A stretch of 64,000 nt of DNA, from NCBI GenBank assembly GCA_003224085.1, contig QHYK01000102.1, forward strand, positions 42,967-106,966. Direction: 5' to 3'. The stretch is from Acidobacteriota bacterium. Lineage in GTDB: Bacteria; Acidobacteriota; Terriglobia; Acidiferrales; UBA7541. The notes beneath the pieces were generated by a model. That model was not told the origin of the DNA. It was given only the letters and a program-made list of their open reading frames with translations, and searched no databases. Numbering within the stretch: position 1 is the stretch's first letter; each line of letters begins with the position of its first letter. Positions 44,597-53,084 of this stretch are shown in pieces. The position numbers were made by a program, and so were the translations under genes.

Positions 44597-45319
44597 GTGA
44601 CTTTCGTCTCGAAAACGATCGGCGGCTTCAACTTGGAAACTAGGACATCCCAAATATCGTTCCGTACCACTAGGTCGCAGCCTCTGAGTTTGGATGCACT
44701 CTCATCGAGGTCTTTGCCTACGCTTGTTTTGCTTCTTCGCTATAGCGGACTACGAATACGAGATGCGGCTACGCTCAGTCGAAACCGCATTCAGGGGGAC
44801 AAACTTTTCTTGTACACGGCAAAGACAGGAACGCCGGTCTATTGCCCGCTACCGCCCGTTGTCATCGAAGCACTGGATGCGATTCCTGAAAGCGCATATT
44901 TTTTCTGGACGGGACTCTCGACTCCCAAAACCGCAGCGGGAATCTGGCAAGAGAGTCTGAATCGGCTCTTTGTATTGGCCGGTATTCCTGACGGTCACGC
45001 ACACCGCTTTCGGGATACCTTCTCGGTTGAGCTGTTACTTGCTGGCGTACCCATCGAGCGCGTGTCAATTATTTTGGGCCATCAGAGCGTGCGAATTACG
45101 GAGAAGCACTACGCGCCTTGGGTTCGTGCGCGTCAGGAGCAGTTGGAGGCCTATGTTCGTCGCACCTGGGAAGCTCCTGAACCGCAACGAAGGGTACACG
45201 GCGGGTACACGAAAAAACGCACGCGTGTAATTCCTTTCAAATCAAGAAGAAAGAATGGTGCCGGCGGGGGGAATCGAACCCACGGCCTAGGGATTATGAG
45301 ACCCTCGCTCTGCCACTGA
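44597..45319 (+). pseudogene. Tyrosine recombinase, catalytic domain only, running into tRNA-Met
   Basis: This frame of 240 codons (GTG start) contains the catalytic half of a phage-type integrase: Arg in RYSGLRIRDAATL, HxxR in HAHRFRDTFSVELL, the third His in ILGHQSVRITEKHY and the nucleophile Tyr in KHYAPW. The N-terminal SAM-like core-binding and arm-binding domains (usually 100-200 residues) are absent, so it is probably a truncated remnant. The last ~20 residues (NGAGGGNRTHGLGIMRPSLC) are simply antisense reading of the tRNA gene. It abuts the 3' end of that tRNA, the classic position of an island integrase. Confidence 0.75.
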
Positions 45320-45330
45320 GCTACGCCGGC
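45256..45330 (-). tRNA. tRNA-Met (anticodon CAU)
   Basis: Minus strand from 45330: acceptor GCCGGCG pairs with CGCCGGC, discriminator A, and CCA is encoded. The D arm is GCTC...GAGC, the anticodon loop CTCATAA gives anticodon CAU, and the T arm contains GTGGG-TTCGATT-CCCCC. One T-T mismatch closes the anticodon stem. Elongator tRNA-Met is most likely; tRNA-Ile2 (lysidine-modified CAU) cannot be excluded. The gene is the apparent attachment site of the island. Confidence 0.92.
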
Positions 45331-45766
45331 CAAAAATAATAGCAATATCTAATGCTATGGAGTGGCCGTGAGTTGTGTCAAGGCATTCCGCGAGGGCGAT
45401 TTGTTTGCTCGGGCGAACATCAAAGCTCGTTGCCTAGGTGAATGAAGACGGGAAGAAACGGGCACTGGGGCACTGGGCGTGCACTGGACAAAGCCGACGT
45501 CTTCATAGAGGTGAAAGTACCACGAAGGGATAGCCTAAGGGTACTAAACTAGTTAGTACTGTCGTACTGTTGCTCTCGCCAGTCGATAAAACTATGCTAG
45601 GGGCGATCGGAACCGCGACCCAGCCGGTCGCAAGGCGAATGCCTAGCGAAAGCATCAGGCTGAGTAGGGTGTATCGATAAAAAACAAGCTCACACTGTGA
45701 GCTGCTTGACATTGGTGTACAAAGATATAGGATGCCTCCCAAGTTGTTTTCCACTTTGGAGGCACA
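45331..45766. other. Intergenic region with a palindromic operator-like site
   Basis: About 436 bases between tRNA-Met and the small peptide gene. A perfect palindrome AGCTCACA-C-TGTGAGCT lies at 45687-45703, followed three bases later by TTGACA (45706-45711); a TATAGG lies 14 bases further on, shorter than ideal promoter spacing. The AGTAC...GTACT sequences near 45555-45570 are also dyad-like. No gene other than the peptide is recognised. Confidence 0.45.
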
Positions 45767-45913
45767 ATGTCACGCAAACTCTCAGTCATTTTGCTAGCGA
45801 TGTTGGCGTTGGTCGGAGCAATGAGCTTGAAGACGGTGGTCGTCGCCCACGGTAACGGCTCTGTGATCATGGCAAACGGAGGAGCACCTCAGCCTCCAGT
45901 ACCCTGGAAGTAG
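45767..45913 (+). CDS. Very short secreted peptide with a Pro-rich C-terminus
   Basis: This 48-codon gene has a clear GGAGG ribosome-binding site five bases before the ATG. It encodes MSRKLSVILLAMLALVGAMS (signal-like hydrophobic stretch), then LKTVVVAHGNGSVIMANG and the tail GAPQPPVPWK. I recall many acidobacterial genomes carrying similar 40-70-residue exported peptides ending in (A/N)xGGxPxPPxPW-like motifs. The role is unknown; a signalling peptide, bacteriocin-like or periplasmic peptide are all possible. It precedes two membrane-protein genes on the same strand by 70 bp, suggesting an operon. Confidence 0.6.
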   Translation: MSRKLSVILLAMLALVGAMSLKTVVVAHGNGSVIMANGGAPQPPVPWK

Positions 45914-45983
45914 CTCAACGCGGTCGAGGTAAGGCAAGAACTAGCACCTCGCCGGTTGATCAGGGGGCCATGAAGAGGAAGAG

Positions 45984-46679
45984 ATGCCTGGTCCCCTCGA
46001 ATATTGTATCTGGCTCGTTTGCACTCTCCTTGAGGGTGCAGTGGTTGTGTGTGCGGTCAAGAGCCAATCCTTCCGGCGATACATCTTCCTCAACCTCTAC
46101 ATGGGTTTGTCGTTTCTAGTTAGCGTTAGCCGCTACCATGTGCTGAATCACTATGGGATGGCGTCGAACGAGTATGTCTATTTCTACTACTACTCCGACA
46201 CGCTGCTCACCATTGGCCTCTATTTCGCTCTTCTGAACCTGTATAGCCTCGTTTTTGACGAGATGCAGGTAGAGGGTTACCTCCGTCTCGGCGCTGTCGT
46301 GCTGCTCGGAGGCACGGCGTGGTTTTCTTATGCCGTGGTGCAGCAATCTTCTCATCGGATTCTGACGCATTTCGCCTACGAACTCTCGCAGAACCTTTAT
46401 TTTGTTGGTCTTGTGCTGACGTATGCGCTTTGGGGCGCCATTCTCAAGCTGCGGGAAACACGAGCACGCCTGATCCAACTGGTCCTGGCGCTGGGAGTCT
46501 ACTTTAGTGCCTTTGCGGCGAACTATGCGCTGCAAAATCTTTATTTCAAGGCGGGCGTTCTGCGTTTTGTGACGCCCCTTTTGGGATGCATCTTGCCCGC
46601 AGCGTGGGCGTATTGTTTCCTCCGTGTGAGTGAAGAGGACAGGCTGGTGCCTTCCCGTCTGGCGGCGGTGCCTCGATGA
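45984..46679 (+). CDS. Polytopic (about 7-TM) membrane protein downstream of the peptide gene
   Basis: This 231-residue protein starts MPGPLEYCIWLVCTLLEGAVVV behind a GAGGAAGAG site. It has about seven predicted hydrophobic helices (YIFLNLYMGLSFLVSV, YYYSDTLLTIGLYFALLNLY, LGAVVLLGGTAWFSYAVV, LYFVGLVLTYALWGAIL, LVLALGVYFSAFAANYAL, VTPLLGCILPAAWAYCFL). No enzymatic motif is seen. A 7-TM protein next to a secreted peptide invites a receptor or exporter role, but nothing proves it. The stop overlaps the next gene (ATGATGG). Confidence 0.65.
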   Translation: MPGPLEYCIWLVCTLLEGAVVVCAVKSQSFRRYIFLNLYMGLSFLVSVSRYHVLNHYGMASNEYVYFYYYSDTLLTIGLYFALLNLYSLVFDEMQVEGYLRLGAVVLLGGTAWFSYAVVQQSSHRILTHFAYELSQNLYFVGLVLTYALWGAILKLRETRARLIQLVLALGVYFSAFAANYALQNLYFKAGVLRFVTPLLGCILPAAWAYCFLRVSEEDRLVPSRLAAVPR

Positions 46680-47077
46680 TGGCCGCGATCATTTTGGTCT
46701 GCTCGGCGGTTTTCTTCCTGCAGTTCTTCGTTTGGTACTGCCGTTCGATCATTGCGGTTTCCGCAAAGCAGCCGCTGTCTCCCGAAGTTCAGGACGTAAC
46801 AGGTATTCAGAGAGTGGCCTCGGGCACGGACTTCAACCGAGTGATGCAACTGCTGCAGCTGTGCCCGGAGCGGCCGGAAGACCGGCAAGGGATTCAAGCG
46901 ATCGGAGCTTATTTCCGCATGCTGAGTTTTGTGGATGCTACCGTCGCTCGACTGGTTCCCTCGATGAAGTCCTGGACGGACGCGGAACGAGGACATTGCA
47001 CCTATTTCGCGGCCATCGCTTTGGAGCGGCGCATTTCGTTTAGCCGAGACATGCTCGCTCAGCAGATGGACGCCTGA
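46676..47077 (+). CDS. Small single-TM protein coupled to the 7-TM gene
   Basis: This 133-residue protein has one N-terminal transmembrane helix (MMAAIILVCSAVFFLQFFVWYC) and a soluble helical domain (QDVTGIQRVASGTDFNRVMQLLQLCPERPEDRQGIQAIGAYFRML). It overlaps the upstream gene by 4 bp, so the two are translationally coupled. No family is recognised. Confidence 0.6.
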   Translation: MMAAIILVCSAVFFLQFFVWYCRSIIAVSAKQPLSPEVQDVTGIQRVASGTDFNRVMQLLQLCPERPEDRQGIQAIGAYFRMLSFVDATVARLVPSMKSWTDAERGHCTYFAAIALERRISFSRDMLAQQMDA

Positions 47078-47229
47078 GCCCTTCTACGGCGCTTCGCTCA
47101 CCTCTTTCCCTCCGGTATCTCTTTCGAAACAGGCCTGCCCGATTTGGTGCTTGACTTTTTCGGGGGCGTGCTATTCTGCGCAGGCTCTCTCCTCACCGGA
47201 GCGGAAGCGTCCGCAGCGCAAAACTCACG

Positions 47230-48216
47230 GTGACAAAAATATGCTCGCAGTGTGGCGCGGTATTGCCGGCTGGAGACCGCGTCTGCCAGTTCTGTAATTC
47301 TTCTTTTTCCGTTGGCTTTTCGGCGATTGAGGAGCCCTCGGACATCTCCTCGCTTGGAATCCGCCCGCGAAACGCAGAGGCAGAAAACCTGGGAATGGGC
47401 AGGTGTGAATCCCGCGTTGAATCCTCCAGAGAGGCAATGCAAGAGGGTGCGTGGCGCGGAGAATTGGCGGAGCGCGTCAACGCCTATCGCACGCGGAGGA
47501 AAAAATTCTCGACAAACGATAGGCAGACGTACTTTTCCTTCGAAGAATCTGTTGGTGAAACACAAGCCAGGACCTCGATTGCCATCGAAGAACAACCGGC
47601 CAGCAAAGAGGAGTTTTCTTTCACGCTCGCGGTAGGGAGATTTCCGAAGGCAAAGACTGGCGAGGAATTGCCGGTAGAAATTGATGTTTCGGGGCGGCCA
47701 GACGCAAACTCTCATTCACTGGCAAAACCCGGTGAGGGCCAGGCCTGCTCAGGGCAAGGCCTTTATCCGGTCGCTTCGATCGAGGACCGCCGGCTTGCTG
47801 CGCTCGTCGACTTTTTTTGTCTGCTGTTTGCTTATGGCGGATTTCTGGGGCTTTTCGGCTCGCTGGGAGGGCACTTCACGCTCAGCAAACTGAGTGTTGC
47901 CGTCTGCGGAATGACTTTTGCCGTTTTTTATCTTCAGTACTTCGCGCTTTTCACCATCTTTGGCGGAACCACACCCGGGATGATGCTGCGCGGGCTGCAA
48001 GTGGTGAGTTTTTCCGGCGAGCCGCCGACTTCAAGACAAATGTTGTTGCGAAGCGTGGGTTACGCGCTCTCCGCGGGGACATTTTTCCTGGGGTTTCTGT
48101 GGGCGATGTGGGATTCCGACGAACTCACCTGGCACGACCGCCTCTCTCGCACCTATTTGAGCGTGGAGCAGGCGCTGCCGGAACTGGAAGGTTCCGAAGC
48201 AGCTCGCAGCCGCTGA
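47230..48216 (+). CDS. RDD-family membrane protein with N-terminal zinc ribbon
   Basis: This 328-residue protein starts at GTG 47230. Residues 1-25 hold a zinc ribbon (CSQCGAVLPAGDRVCQFC), followed by ~165 residues of low-complexity linker. The C-terminal RDD domain begins ASIEDRRLAALVDFFCLLFAYG and includes FGGTTPGMMLRGLQVV and DELTWHDRLSRTYL, with three to four TM helices. RDD proteins are proposed transporters or membrane scaffolds. It is convergent with the decarboxylase gene, 8 bp apart. Confidence 0.8.
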   Translation: MTKICSQCGAVLPAGDRVCQFCNSSFSVGFSAIEEPSDISSLGIRPRNAEAENLGMGRCESRVESSREAMQEGAWRGELAERVNAYRTRRKKFSTNDRQTYFSFEESVGETQARTSIAIEEQPASKEEFSFTLAVGRFPKAKTGEELPVEIDVSGRPDANSHSLAKPGEGQACSGQGLYPVASIEDRRLAALVDFFCLLFAYGGFLGLFGSLGGHFTLSKLSVAVCGMTFAVFYLQYFALFTIFGGTTPGMMLRGLQVVSFSGEPPTSRQMLLRSVGYALSAGTFFLGFLWAMWDSDELTWHDRLSRTYLSVEQALPELEGSEAARSR

Positions 48217-48224
48217 CCTTTTGA

Positions 48225-49637
48225 TCAAGAGGGAATTGAAGCGAGGTGAGACTCGCGAGCGATGCGCACGATCGCTTCGAGACTTCTTTCCACGTCAGCC
48301 GCGGTTGTGGCCCAGGAACAGACACTGATGCGCATGGCCGCCTTGCCCTGCCACACGGTTCCCCCGCACCAGCAAGTTCCATCTTCCTGAATGCGCCGGA
48401 TGACTTCCCTGGTTACCTCGGGAGCGCCGAAGGAAACCAGGACCTGATTGACGACTACGTCGCTCAATACTTCGAAGCCTGCGCTTCTTAATCCTTTAGC
48501 AAATTGCTGAGCGTGGGCACAGGTTCTTTCGACGAGGTCACGCAGCCCCGTTCTGCCGAGGGATTTCAGCGTGGCCCAAAGCTCGATGCCCCGGGCTCTT
48601 CGGGATGCCTCTGGTGTGTGATGCATGGGCTCGCGGTGGGCACCGGGTTCGAGGTAAGCGGCGGCCATCCCGAGAGAGGCGCGGAGTGCGGTGCCGTCTC
48701 TGGCAAGGACCACTCCGCAGTCATACCCGGCGTTTGGCCACTTGTGCGCATCCGTGGCCCAGGAATCGGCGTTCTCGAATCCGCGCGCCAAGTGGGCATA
48801 TTTTGGCGATACGCGGGCCCATAAACCGAAGGCGCCGTCTACATGTACCCAGGCACCTTTTTCCTTCGCGGCTGAGCAGATTGGCTCGGCGGGGTCGAAA
48901 GCGCCGGTGTTCACGTTACCGGCTTGAATGCAGATGATGGTTCTGCCGGTTAGGCGCGGCAGGCGGTCGGGGCGCATTCTTCCCTGATTGTCGGCCTCCA
49001 CCGTGATGACGCGTTTCTTCCCGAAACCTGCCATGCTCAGGGCCTTCCGAATGGAGGCGTGAACCTCGTCGCCTACGACCACATCGATGGGCGGCGCGCC
49101 GAACATTCCGTCCTCGGTGACGTCCCAGCCCGTTTTCTTGAGAAGCGCGTGGCGAGCCGCAACGAGGGCGGTAAAGTTCGCCATCGTGGCGCAGGTGACC
49201 AGCCCTCCTTCACAATCGGCAGGCAGTCCCAGAGCTTCACAGATCCAGCGAAGAACAACATCCTCCATCTCTGCGGCGACAGGGGACATAATGCGCAGCG
49301 CCGCGTTTTGGTTCCAGGCGTCTACCATCCAGCTAGCGGCGAGCGCGGCAGGAACCATGCCGCCGTTCACGAAGCCGAAGTATCGGCCGCCCGTGATTGT
49401 TACCGTGGCCGGAGACCCCAAAGCATCCAACTGGCGAAGCACGTCGACGGGATTGCACGGATCGGCGGGAAAGGGCTCATGGAAGCCCGTGAGTCCGGCG
49501 AGATTGGATAAGGCCGGGCCCACGCGGCGTTCGAAAGCATTTTCCACATAACGAATCGCCTTTTCGGCAGCCAGATGGAGCAATTCGCTGATTTGTGATG
49601 GCGCACTTTTATTTGGCGAGAGACGCATCGGGTCCAT
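48225..49637 (-). CDS. PLP-dependent decarboxylase (aromatic/acidic amino-acid decarboxylase family, group II)
   Basis: This 470-residue fold-type I PLP enzyme has GGYFGFVNG-type substrate loop residues (ITGGRYFGFVNGGM), GGLVTCATMANFTALVAAR, HVDGAFGLWA (the Asp contacting the PLP ring nitrogen) and the Schiff-base Lys in SWATDAHKWPNAGYDCG. Length and motifs fit the group II decarboxylases (AADC, glutamate and tyrosine decarboxylase-like). The substrate is not determinable from sequence. Monocistronic; 106 bp downstream of the ABC ATPase gene on the same strand. Confidence 0.87.
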   Translation of the reverse strand: MDPMRLSPNKSAPSQISELLHLAAEKAIRYVENAFERRVGPALSNLAGLTGFHEPFPADPCNPVDVLRQLDALGSPATVTITGGRYFGFVNGGMVPAALAASWMVDAWNQNAALRIMSPVAAEMEDVVLRWICEALGLPADCEGGLVTCATMANFTALVAARHALLKKTGWDVTEDGMFGAPPIDVVVGDEVHASIRKALSMAGFGKKRVITVEADNQGRMRPDRLPRLTGRTIICIQAGNVNTGAFDPAEPICSAAKEKGAWVHVDGAFGLWARVSPKYAHLARGFENADSWATDAHKWPNAGYDCGVVLARDGTALRASLGMAAAYLEPGAHREPMHHTPEASRRARGIELWATLKSLGRTGLRDLVERTCAHAQQFAKGLRSAGFEVLSDVVVNQVLVSFGAPEVTREVIRRIQEDGTCWCGGTVWQGKAAMRISVCSWATTAADVERSLEAIVRIARESHLASIPS

Positions 49638-49743
49638 CCTTTTTTGCGGCCGGCAGACAGGGGCCGTTGGCGGAAATTTCGCCGCGGATCAACTCTACAA
49701 CTCTACCTGCAGGCTGTTGGATGGAAAGAGCCGAATTGACCGG

Positions 49744-50484
49744 TTATTTCTTGACCGCTTCGTCCGAGGCGATTTTGCCATCGCGGATGTGAATAATGCG
49801 GTGGGCATGCCGGGCGATGTCGTTTTCATGGGTCACGAGAATAATGGTGTTTCCCTGGCGGTAGAGATTCTCGAAAAGCGCCATGATTTCTTCACCGGTT
49901 TTCGAATCGAGGTTGCCGGTGGGTTCGTCAGCCAAAACGATGGAAGGGTTGTTGACAAGCGCCCGCGCAACCGCCACGCGCTGCCTTTGACCGCCGGATA
50001 GCTCGTTGGGCTTGTGCTGCATGCGGTCGGCGAGATCGACGCGCTCCAAGGCTTTCTTGGCTTTTTCAATGCGCTCGTCCGCCGGAGTCCCGTTGTAGAT
50101 CAAAGGCAACTCGACATTGTGAAGAGCCGTGGCGCGGGGAAGCAGATTAAAGGTCTGGAAGACAAAGCCGATTTCTTTGTTGCGGATGTAAGCCAGTTCG
50201 TCATCGTCCAGGTCACTGACCAAGCGGCCGGCGAGCCAATACTTCCCGGAGGTGGGCGAGTCGAGGCAACCGATCAAATTCATGAGCGTGGACTTGCCGG
50301 AACCGGAAGGCCCCATGATGGCGACGTATTCGCCCTTGCGGATCTCCAGGTTGACGCCACGCAAGGCGTGCACTTGCTCGGCGCCCATTTCATAAACTTT
50401 GGCGAGTTCCTCGGTCTTGATGACTAAGCCGGAGTTGACCAGGTCTTCCCGGTAAGAGTCCGTTGTCTGTGCCTCGACGGGCAT
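49744..50484 (-). CDS. ABC transporter ATP-binding protein (MacB/LolD-type)
   Basis: This 246-residue nucleotide-binding subunit has Walker [11 protein letters not shown]-loop [31 protein letters not shown], signature [16 protein letters not shown], Walker [14 protein letters not shown] and H-loop ILVTHEND. The [18 protein letters not shown] segment is typical of MacB/LolD/FtsE-like exporters. It lies 26 bp downstream of a MacA-like adaptor, but no MacB-type permease follows. The next gene is a decarboxylase, so the permease must be elsewhere or has been lost. Confidence 0.9.
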   Translation of the reverse strand: MPVEAQTTDSYREDLVNSGLVIKTEELAKVYEMGAEQVHALRGVNLEIRKGEYVAIMGPSGSGKSTLMNLIGCLDSPTSGKYWLAGRLVSDLDDDELAYIRNKEIGFVFQTFNLLPRATALHNVELPLIYNGTPADERIEKAKKALERVDLADRMQHKPNELSGGQRQRVAVARALVNNPSIVLADEPTGNLDSKTGEEIMALFENLYRQGNTIILVTHENDIARHAHRIIHIRDGKIASDEAVKK

Positions 50485-50509
50485 GTCAATCTCCTTGTCC
50501 TAAAACGTG

Positions 50510-51916
50510 TCAGCTCTGCTGATCATCCTGCTTCTTGGGGGCGCTGTTGTCCACCTTGACCTGGGCTTCCGGCTTCAACGTGCGGAGCGCCTTATAGCTG
50601 CCAATCACAATTTCATCGCCAGGCTGCAAGCCTTTTGTGATTTCGATGTCGGTGACGCCCGAGATGCCGGTTTCTACAGACCGGAACACCGCCTTTTTGC
50701 CGTTTACCACGAAGACGCCCTGGATTTCGTCCTTTTTCGGATCGCCGGGCACCGGTGGCGGCGGCGCCGCCAGGGTCACACCTGAACCTTGTCCTTTGGC
50801 GTTCTTGGCTGCTTCTTCCAGCTCTTTGCGAGTACGCATGGCCAAGGCCTGGATGGGGATGGCGACCACGTTTTTTCTTTCCGCCGTCGTGATTTTTGCA
50901 GTGGCGGACAGGCCGGGGCGCAAGTTCTCCGGTGGATTGTTGAAAGTCACCACAACTTTGAAGTCTTTCGCTTCCTGGGTGCTGGTCGTGGTTTGTGTGG
51001 TCGTCAGGCCGGAGCTGCGCAGTACGGCTTGCGAGCCGATTTCGGTCACTTTGCCCTTGAACACTCTTCCGGGGACCGCATCGATAGTCACGTCGCCTTC
51101 CTGCCCCATTTTCACGTTGACGATGTCCGTTTCATCCACTTTGACTTCCGCCGTGACGATGGACATGTCCGACAAAGTCATTAGAAAGCTGCCGTTGGAG
51201 TTTTGGATGCCCGGGACGACGTAGTCGCCCACACGTTCAGGGAGATAGCTCACAATGCCATTGATGGGCGAAGTGTAGATGGTCTTGTGCAGGATGTCCT
51301 GGGTGTGGACAAGCACTGCACGGCTTTGATTCAATTGCGCGCGGGACTGCTCCAGTTGGGCTCTCAATAAGGAAACGCGCGCCTTTGCCGAATCGACGGA
51401 TGCTGCGGCCGCGTCATAAGTGGTTTTTCGCTGGTCGAAATCCTGCTTGGGGATCAAGCCGTCTCGGTAAAGGCCCTGGCCACGGTCAAAATCCAGTTTG
51501 GCTTTCTCGAGGTTCGCCAGCTGAGAGGCTAAATCCGATTGTGCCGCTTTAGAACTGGCTTCTGCGGCCTGCACGCCGGATTCCGCAGAGATACTCGCGG
51601 CGGTTTGCGCCTGGACGTCGGCATTCGCCTGCACGTTCTCCTGGAGCAACAGCTTGTCGCCCTTTTTAACGTGCTCGCCTTCTTTGACAAGAATCGCGGT
51701 AATTCTGCCGAAGCCTTGCGCCGTCACGTTGGTATAAGTTGTGGGTTTGATTTCGCCGGAGGCCGTCACCAAGGACACCAGGCTGTCCTGCTTCGCAACC
51801 TTTGCGGTTTGCACTGTCACCACGCCTTTGTTCGCCTGATTCACGCTGAAAAGAACAATTCCGCCGAGCACCACCAGGGCACCCGCGCCAATTAACACCT
51901 TGTGCCATGTCTTCAT
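50510..51916 (-). CDS. MacA/HlyD-type periplasmic adaptor
   Basis: This 468-residue membrane-fusion protein has an N-terminal anchor (VLIGAGALVVLGGIVLFSV), lipoyl halves (TASGEIKPTTYTNVTAQGFGRITAILVKEGEHVKKGDKLLLQE and ILHKTIYTSPINGIVSYLPERVGDYV), a long coiled-coil hairpin (SKAAQSDLASQLANLEKAKLDF...ARVSLLRAQLEQSRAQLNQSRAV) and a C-terminal membrane-proximal domain. It pairs with the ABC ATPase downstream to form two parts of a MacAB-like exporter. Its start is ATG 51916. Confidence 0.88.
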   Translation of the reverse strand: MKTWHKVLIGAGALVVLGGIVLFSVNQANKGVVTVQTAKVAKQDSLVSLVTASGEIKPTTYTNVTAQGFGRITAILVKEGEHVKKGDKLLLQENVQANADVQAQTAASISAESGVQAAEASSKAAQSDLASQLANLEKAKLDFDRGQGLYRDGLIPKQDFDQRKTTYDAAAASVDSAKARVSLLRAQLEQSRAQLNQSRAVLVHTQDILHKTIYTSPINGIVSYLPERVGDYVVPGIQNSNGSFLMTLSDMSIVTAEVKVDETDIVNVKMGQEGDVTIDAVPGRVFKGKVTEIGSQAVLRSSGLTTTQTTTSTQEAKDFKVVVTFNNPPENLRPGLSATAKITTAERKNVVAIPIQALAMRTRKELEEAAKNAKGQGSGVTLAAPPPPVPGDPKKDEIQGVFVVNGKKAVFRSVETGISGVTDIEITKGLQPGDEIVIGSYKALRTLKPEAQVKVDNSAPKKQDDQQS

Positions 51917-52388
51917 TCGCTTCCCTTTCGCTCCACCAAGCTACGGCCACTACTCCAAGTCGCCATCCCGCAAAGTCCAACGAATCCTTGGGCTACGAAG
52001 CAGGGCGCTGACTGGATTTCAACCCGAACCGCTTTCTTCAATTAGATACGCCCCTTCGGGTCGAAATGTTTCGCCGAGACTCCTCGATTGCCGCCCGGGT
52101 CGCAGCTAAAACCTTGTCCTAGACGTCAAACTGTCCACGGAAACACCAGCGCAAAGAGCGGCATTACAGTATCGTATTTTATCTTTATTAACGCGCGGTG
52201 AAAAGGACTCCCGTCTCAGTCAGAAGGTTCACACGTCACCGGCATCCGACCTACCTATCGGACGCAACGAACAGAGCAATGATCCGCCGGCGATTTGGGA
52301 TCGAGCAGCGCTAGTACCGCTCAGCTCGAATCGAATTGGTGTTATCTCACGACATTCAGCCTGTTCATCGGCGCCGAACGCCGGCCGC
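51917..52388. other. Intergenic region, no gene recognised
   Basis: About 470 bases upstream of the macA-like gene up to the tRNA-Ser fragment. Short open frames have no family resemblance. It must contain the macA promoter on the minus strand and, on its right, the left boundary of the tRNA-Ser-flanked segment. Confidence 0.4.
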
Positions 52389-52430
52389 GGAGAGGTGGCC
52401 GAGTGGCTGAATGCGGCGGTTTGCTAAACC
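52389..52430 (+). repeat. 5' half of a tRNA-Ser (GCU), left copy of a direct repeat
   Basis: The sequence GGAGAGGTGGCCGAGTGGCT and onward to CGGTTTGCTAAACC is the acceptor 5' strand, D arm and anticodon arm (loop with GCT) of a tRNA-Ser. The variable arm, T arm and acceptor 3' strand are absent. The same half-tRNA recurs at 58024-58064 with one or two changes. The two are candidate attL/attR scars. Confidence 0.75.
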
Positions 52431-52604
52431 TACAGTCAAGAATGATCACATTCTCAACTTCTGCAATTCTTCCAGCCACTTTTTGTTTTTTTTCTTAAAT
52501 ATCCATCGATCGAGACTTTTGTTATTCATTGATTAGTACTCTGACAAAAAGTAGGCTTATATCTGCTTGCAATAATTGCCCCGTCGCTGCAGCGTCCGGT
52601 CTTG

Positions 52605-52814
52605 TCAGGCCGATCTTTTCGAAACAAGTCGCCAAAGGACATGACCTTTCCACATCCACAATCCCGAAAGGACCATTACAGGAAGGAAGACAAACCGAGT
52701 TGCGGGGGCGTAGTTTGGAATTTTTTCAAATGGACTATAAATATAACCGAGTATCGGAATGCTAAAGATGATGTGAATCCAGCGAAAAATCGTACGTTTG
52801 GTGGCAATACTCAT
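52605..52814 (-). CDS. Small conserved membrane protein
   Basis: This 69-residue protein begins TKRTIFRWIHIIFSIPILGYIYSPF and has two hydrophobic segments separated by EKIPNYAPATRF; the second is VFLPVMVLSGLWMWKGHVL. I recall this as a small conserved inner-membrane family (RxIHxxFSIPIxGYIYxPF) found in Bacteroidota and Acidobacteriota. GGAAGGGA lies 6-8 bases before the ATG at 52814. It stands alone inside the tRNA-Ser-flanked segment. Confidence 0.65.
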   Translation of the reverse strand: MSIATKRTIFRWIHIIFSIPILGYIYSPFEKIPNYAPATRFVFLPVMVLSGLWMWKGHVLWRLVSKRSA

Positions 52815-53013
52815 GACTTAATCCCTTCCATTGAGAATTTGCTGAAACAGGCTGGGTTGGAGCAGACGCCCCACAACACTTGCTCTTGTTCATTTCAAGT
52901 TCTTGCCACCAAAGGATTCGACGCTGCTCTGGAGTAGCACCGAGAAAATTTCATTTGCAGCCCCAAGTGCACCAAAAGTGCAACCACAAAGCGACGCCGA
53001 TTATCGGAGCGTT

Positions 53014-53084
53014 GGACTAGATCAACCGGGAGATCGTCTGCTTTGCATGTAGGGCCGCGGGTTCGCGTCCCGGCAGGTCTACCA
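53014..53084 (+). tRNA. Degenerate tRNA-Ala-like sequence (anticodon UGC)
   Basis: A tRNA-shaped sequence: imperfect acceptor GGACTAG against CAGGTCT-A-CCA, a D arm GATC...GATC, an anticodon arm TCTGC-TTTGCAT-GTAGG with TGC, and a T arm CGGG-TTCGCGT-CCCG with encoded CCA. The acceptor 5' strand and positions 8-9 are compressed, and there are mismatches, so it is probably a pseudo-tRNA. It may come from the same mobile segment. Confidence 0.5.

Noticed and set aside
45151..45345. 64-codon minus-strand frame across tRNA-Met
   Set aside because: It reads the tRNA gene itself (GVAQWQSEGLIIPRPWVRFPP), a classical false ORF.
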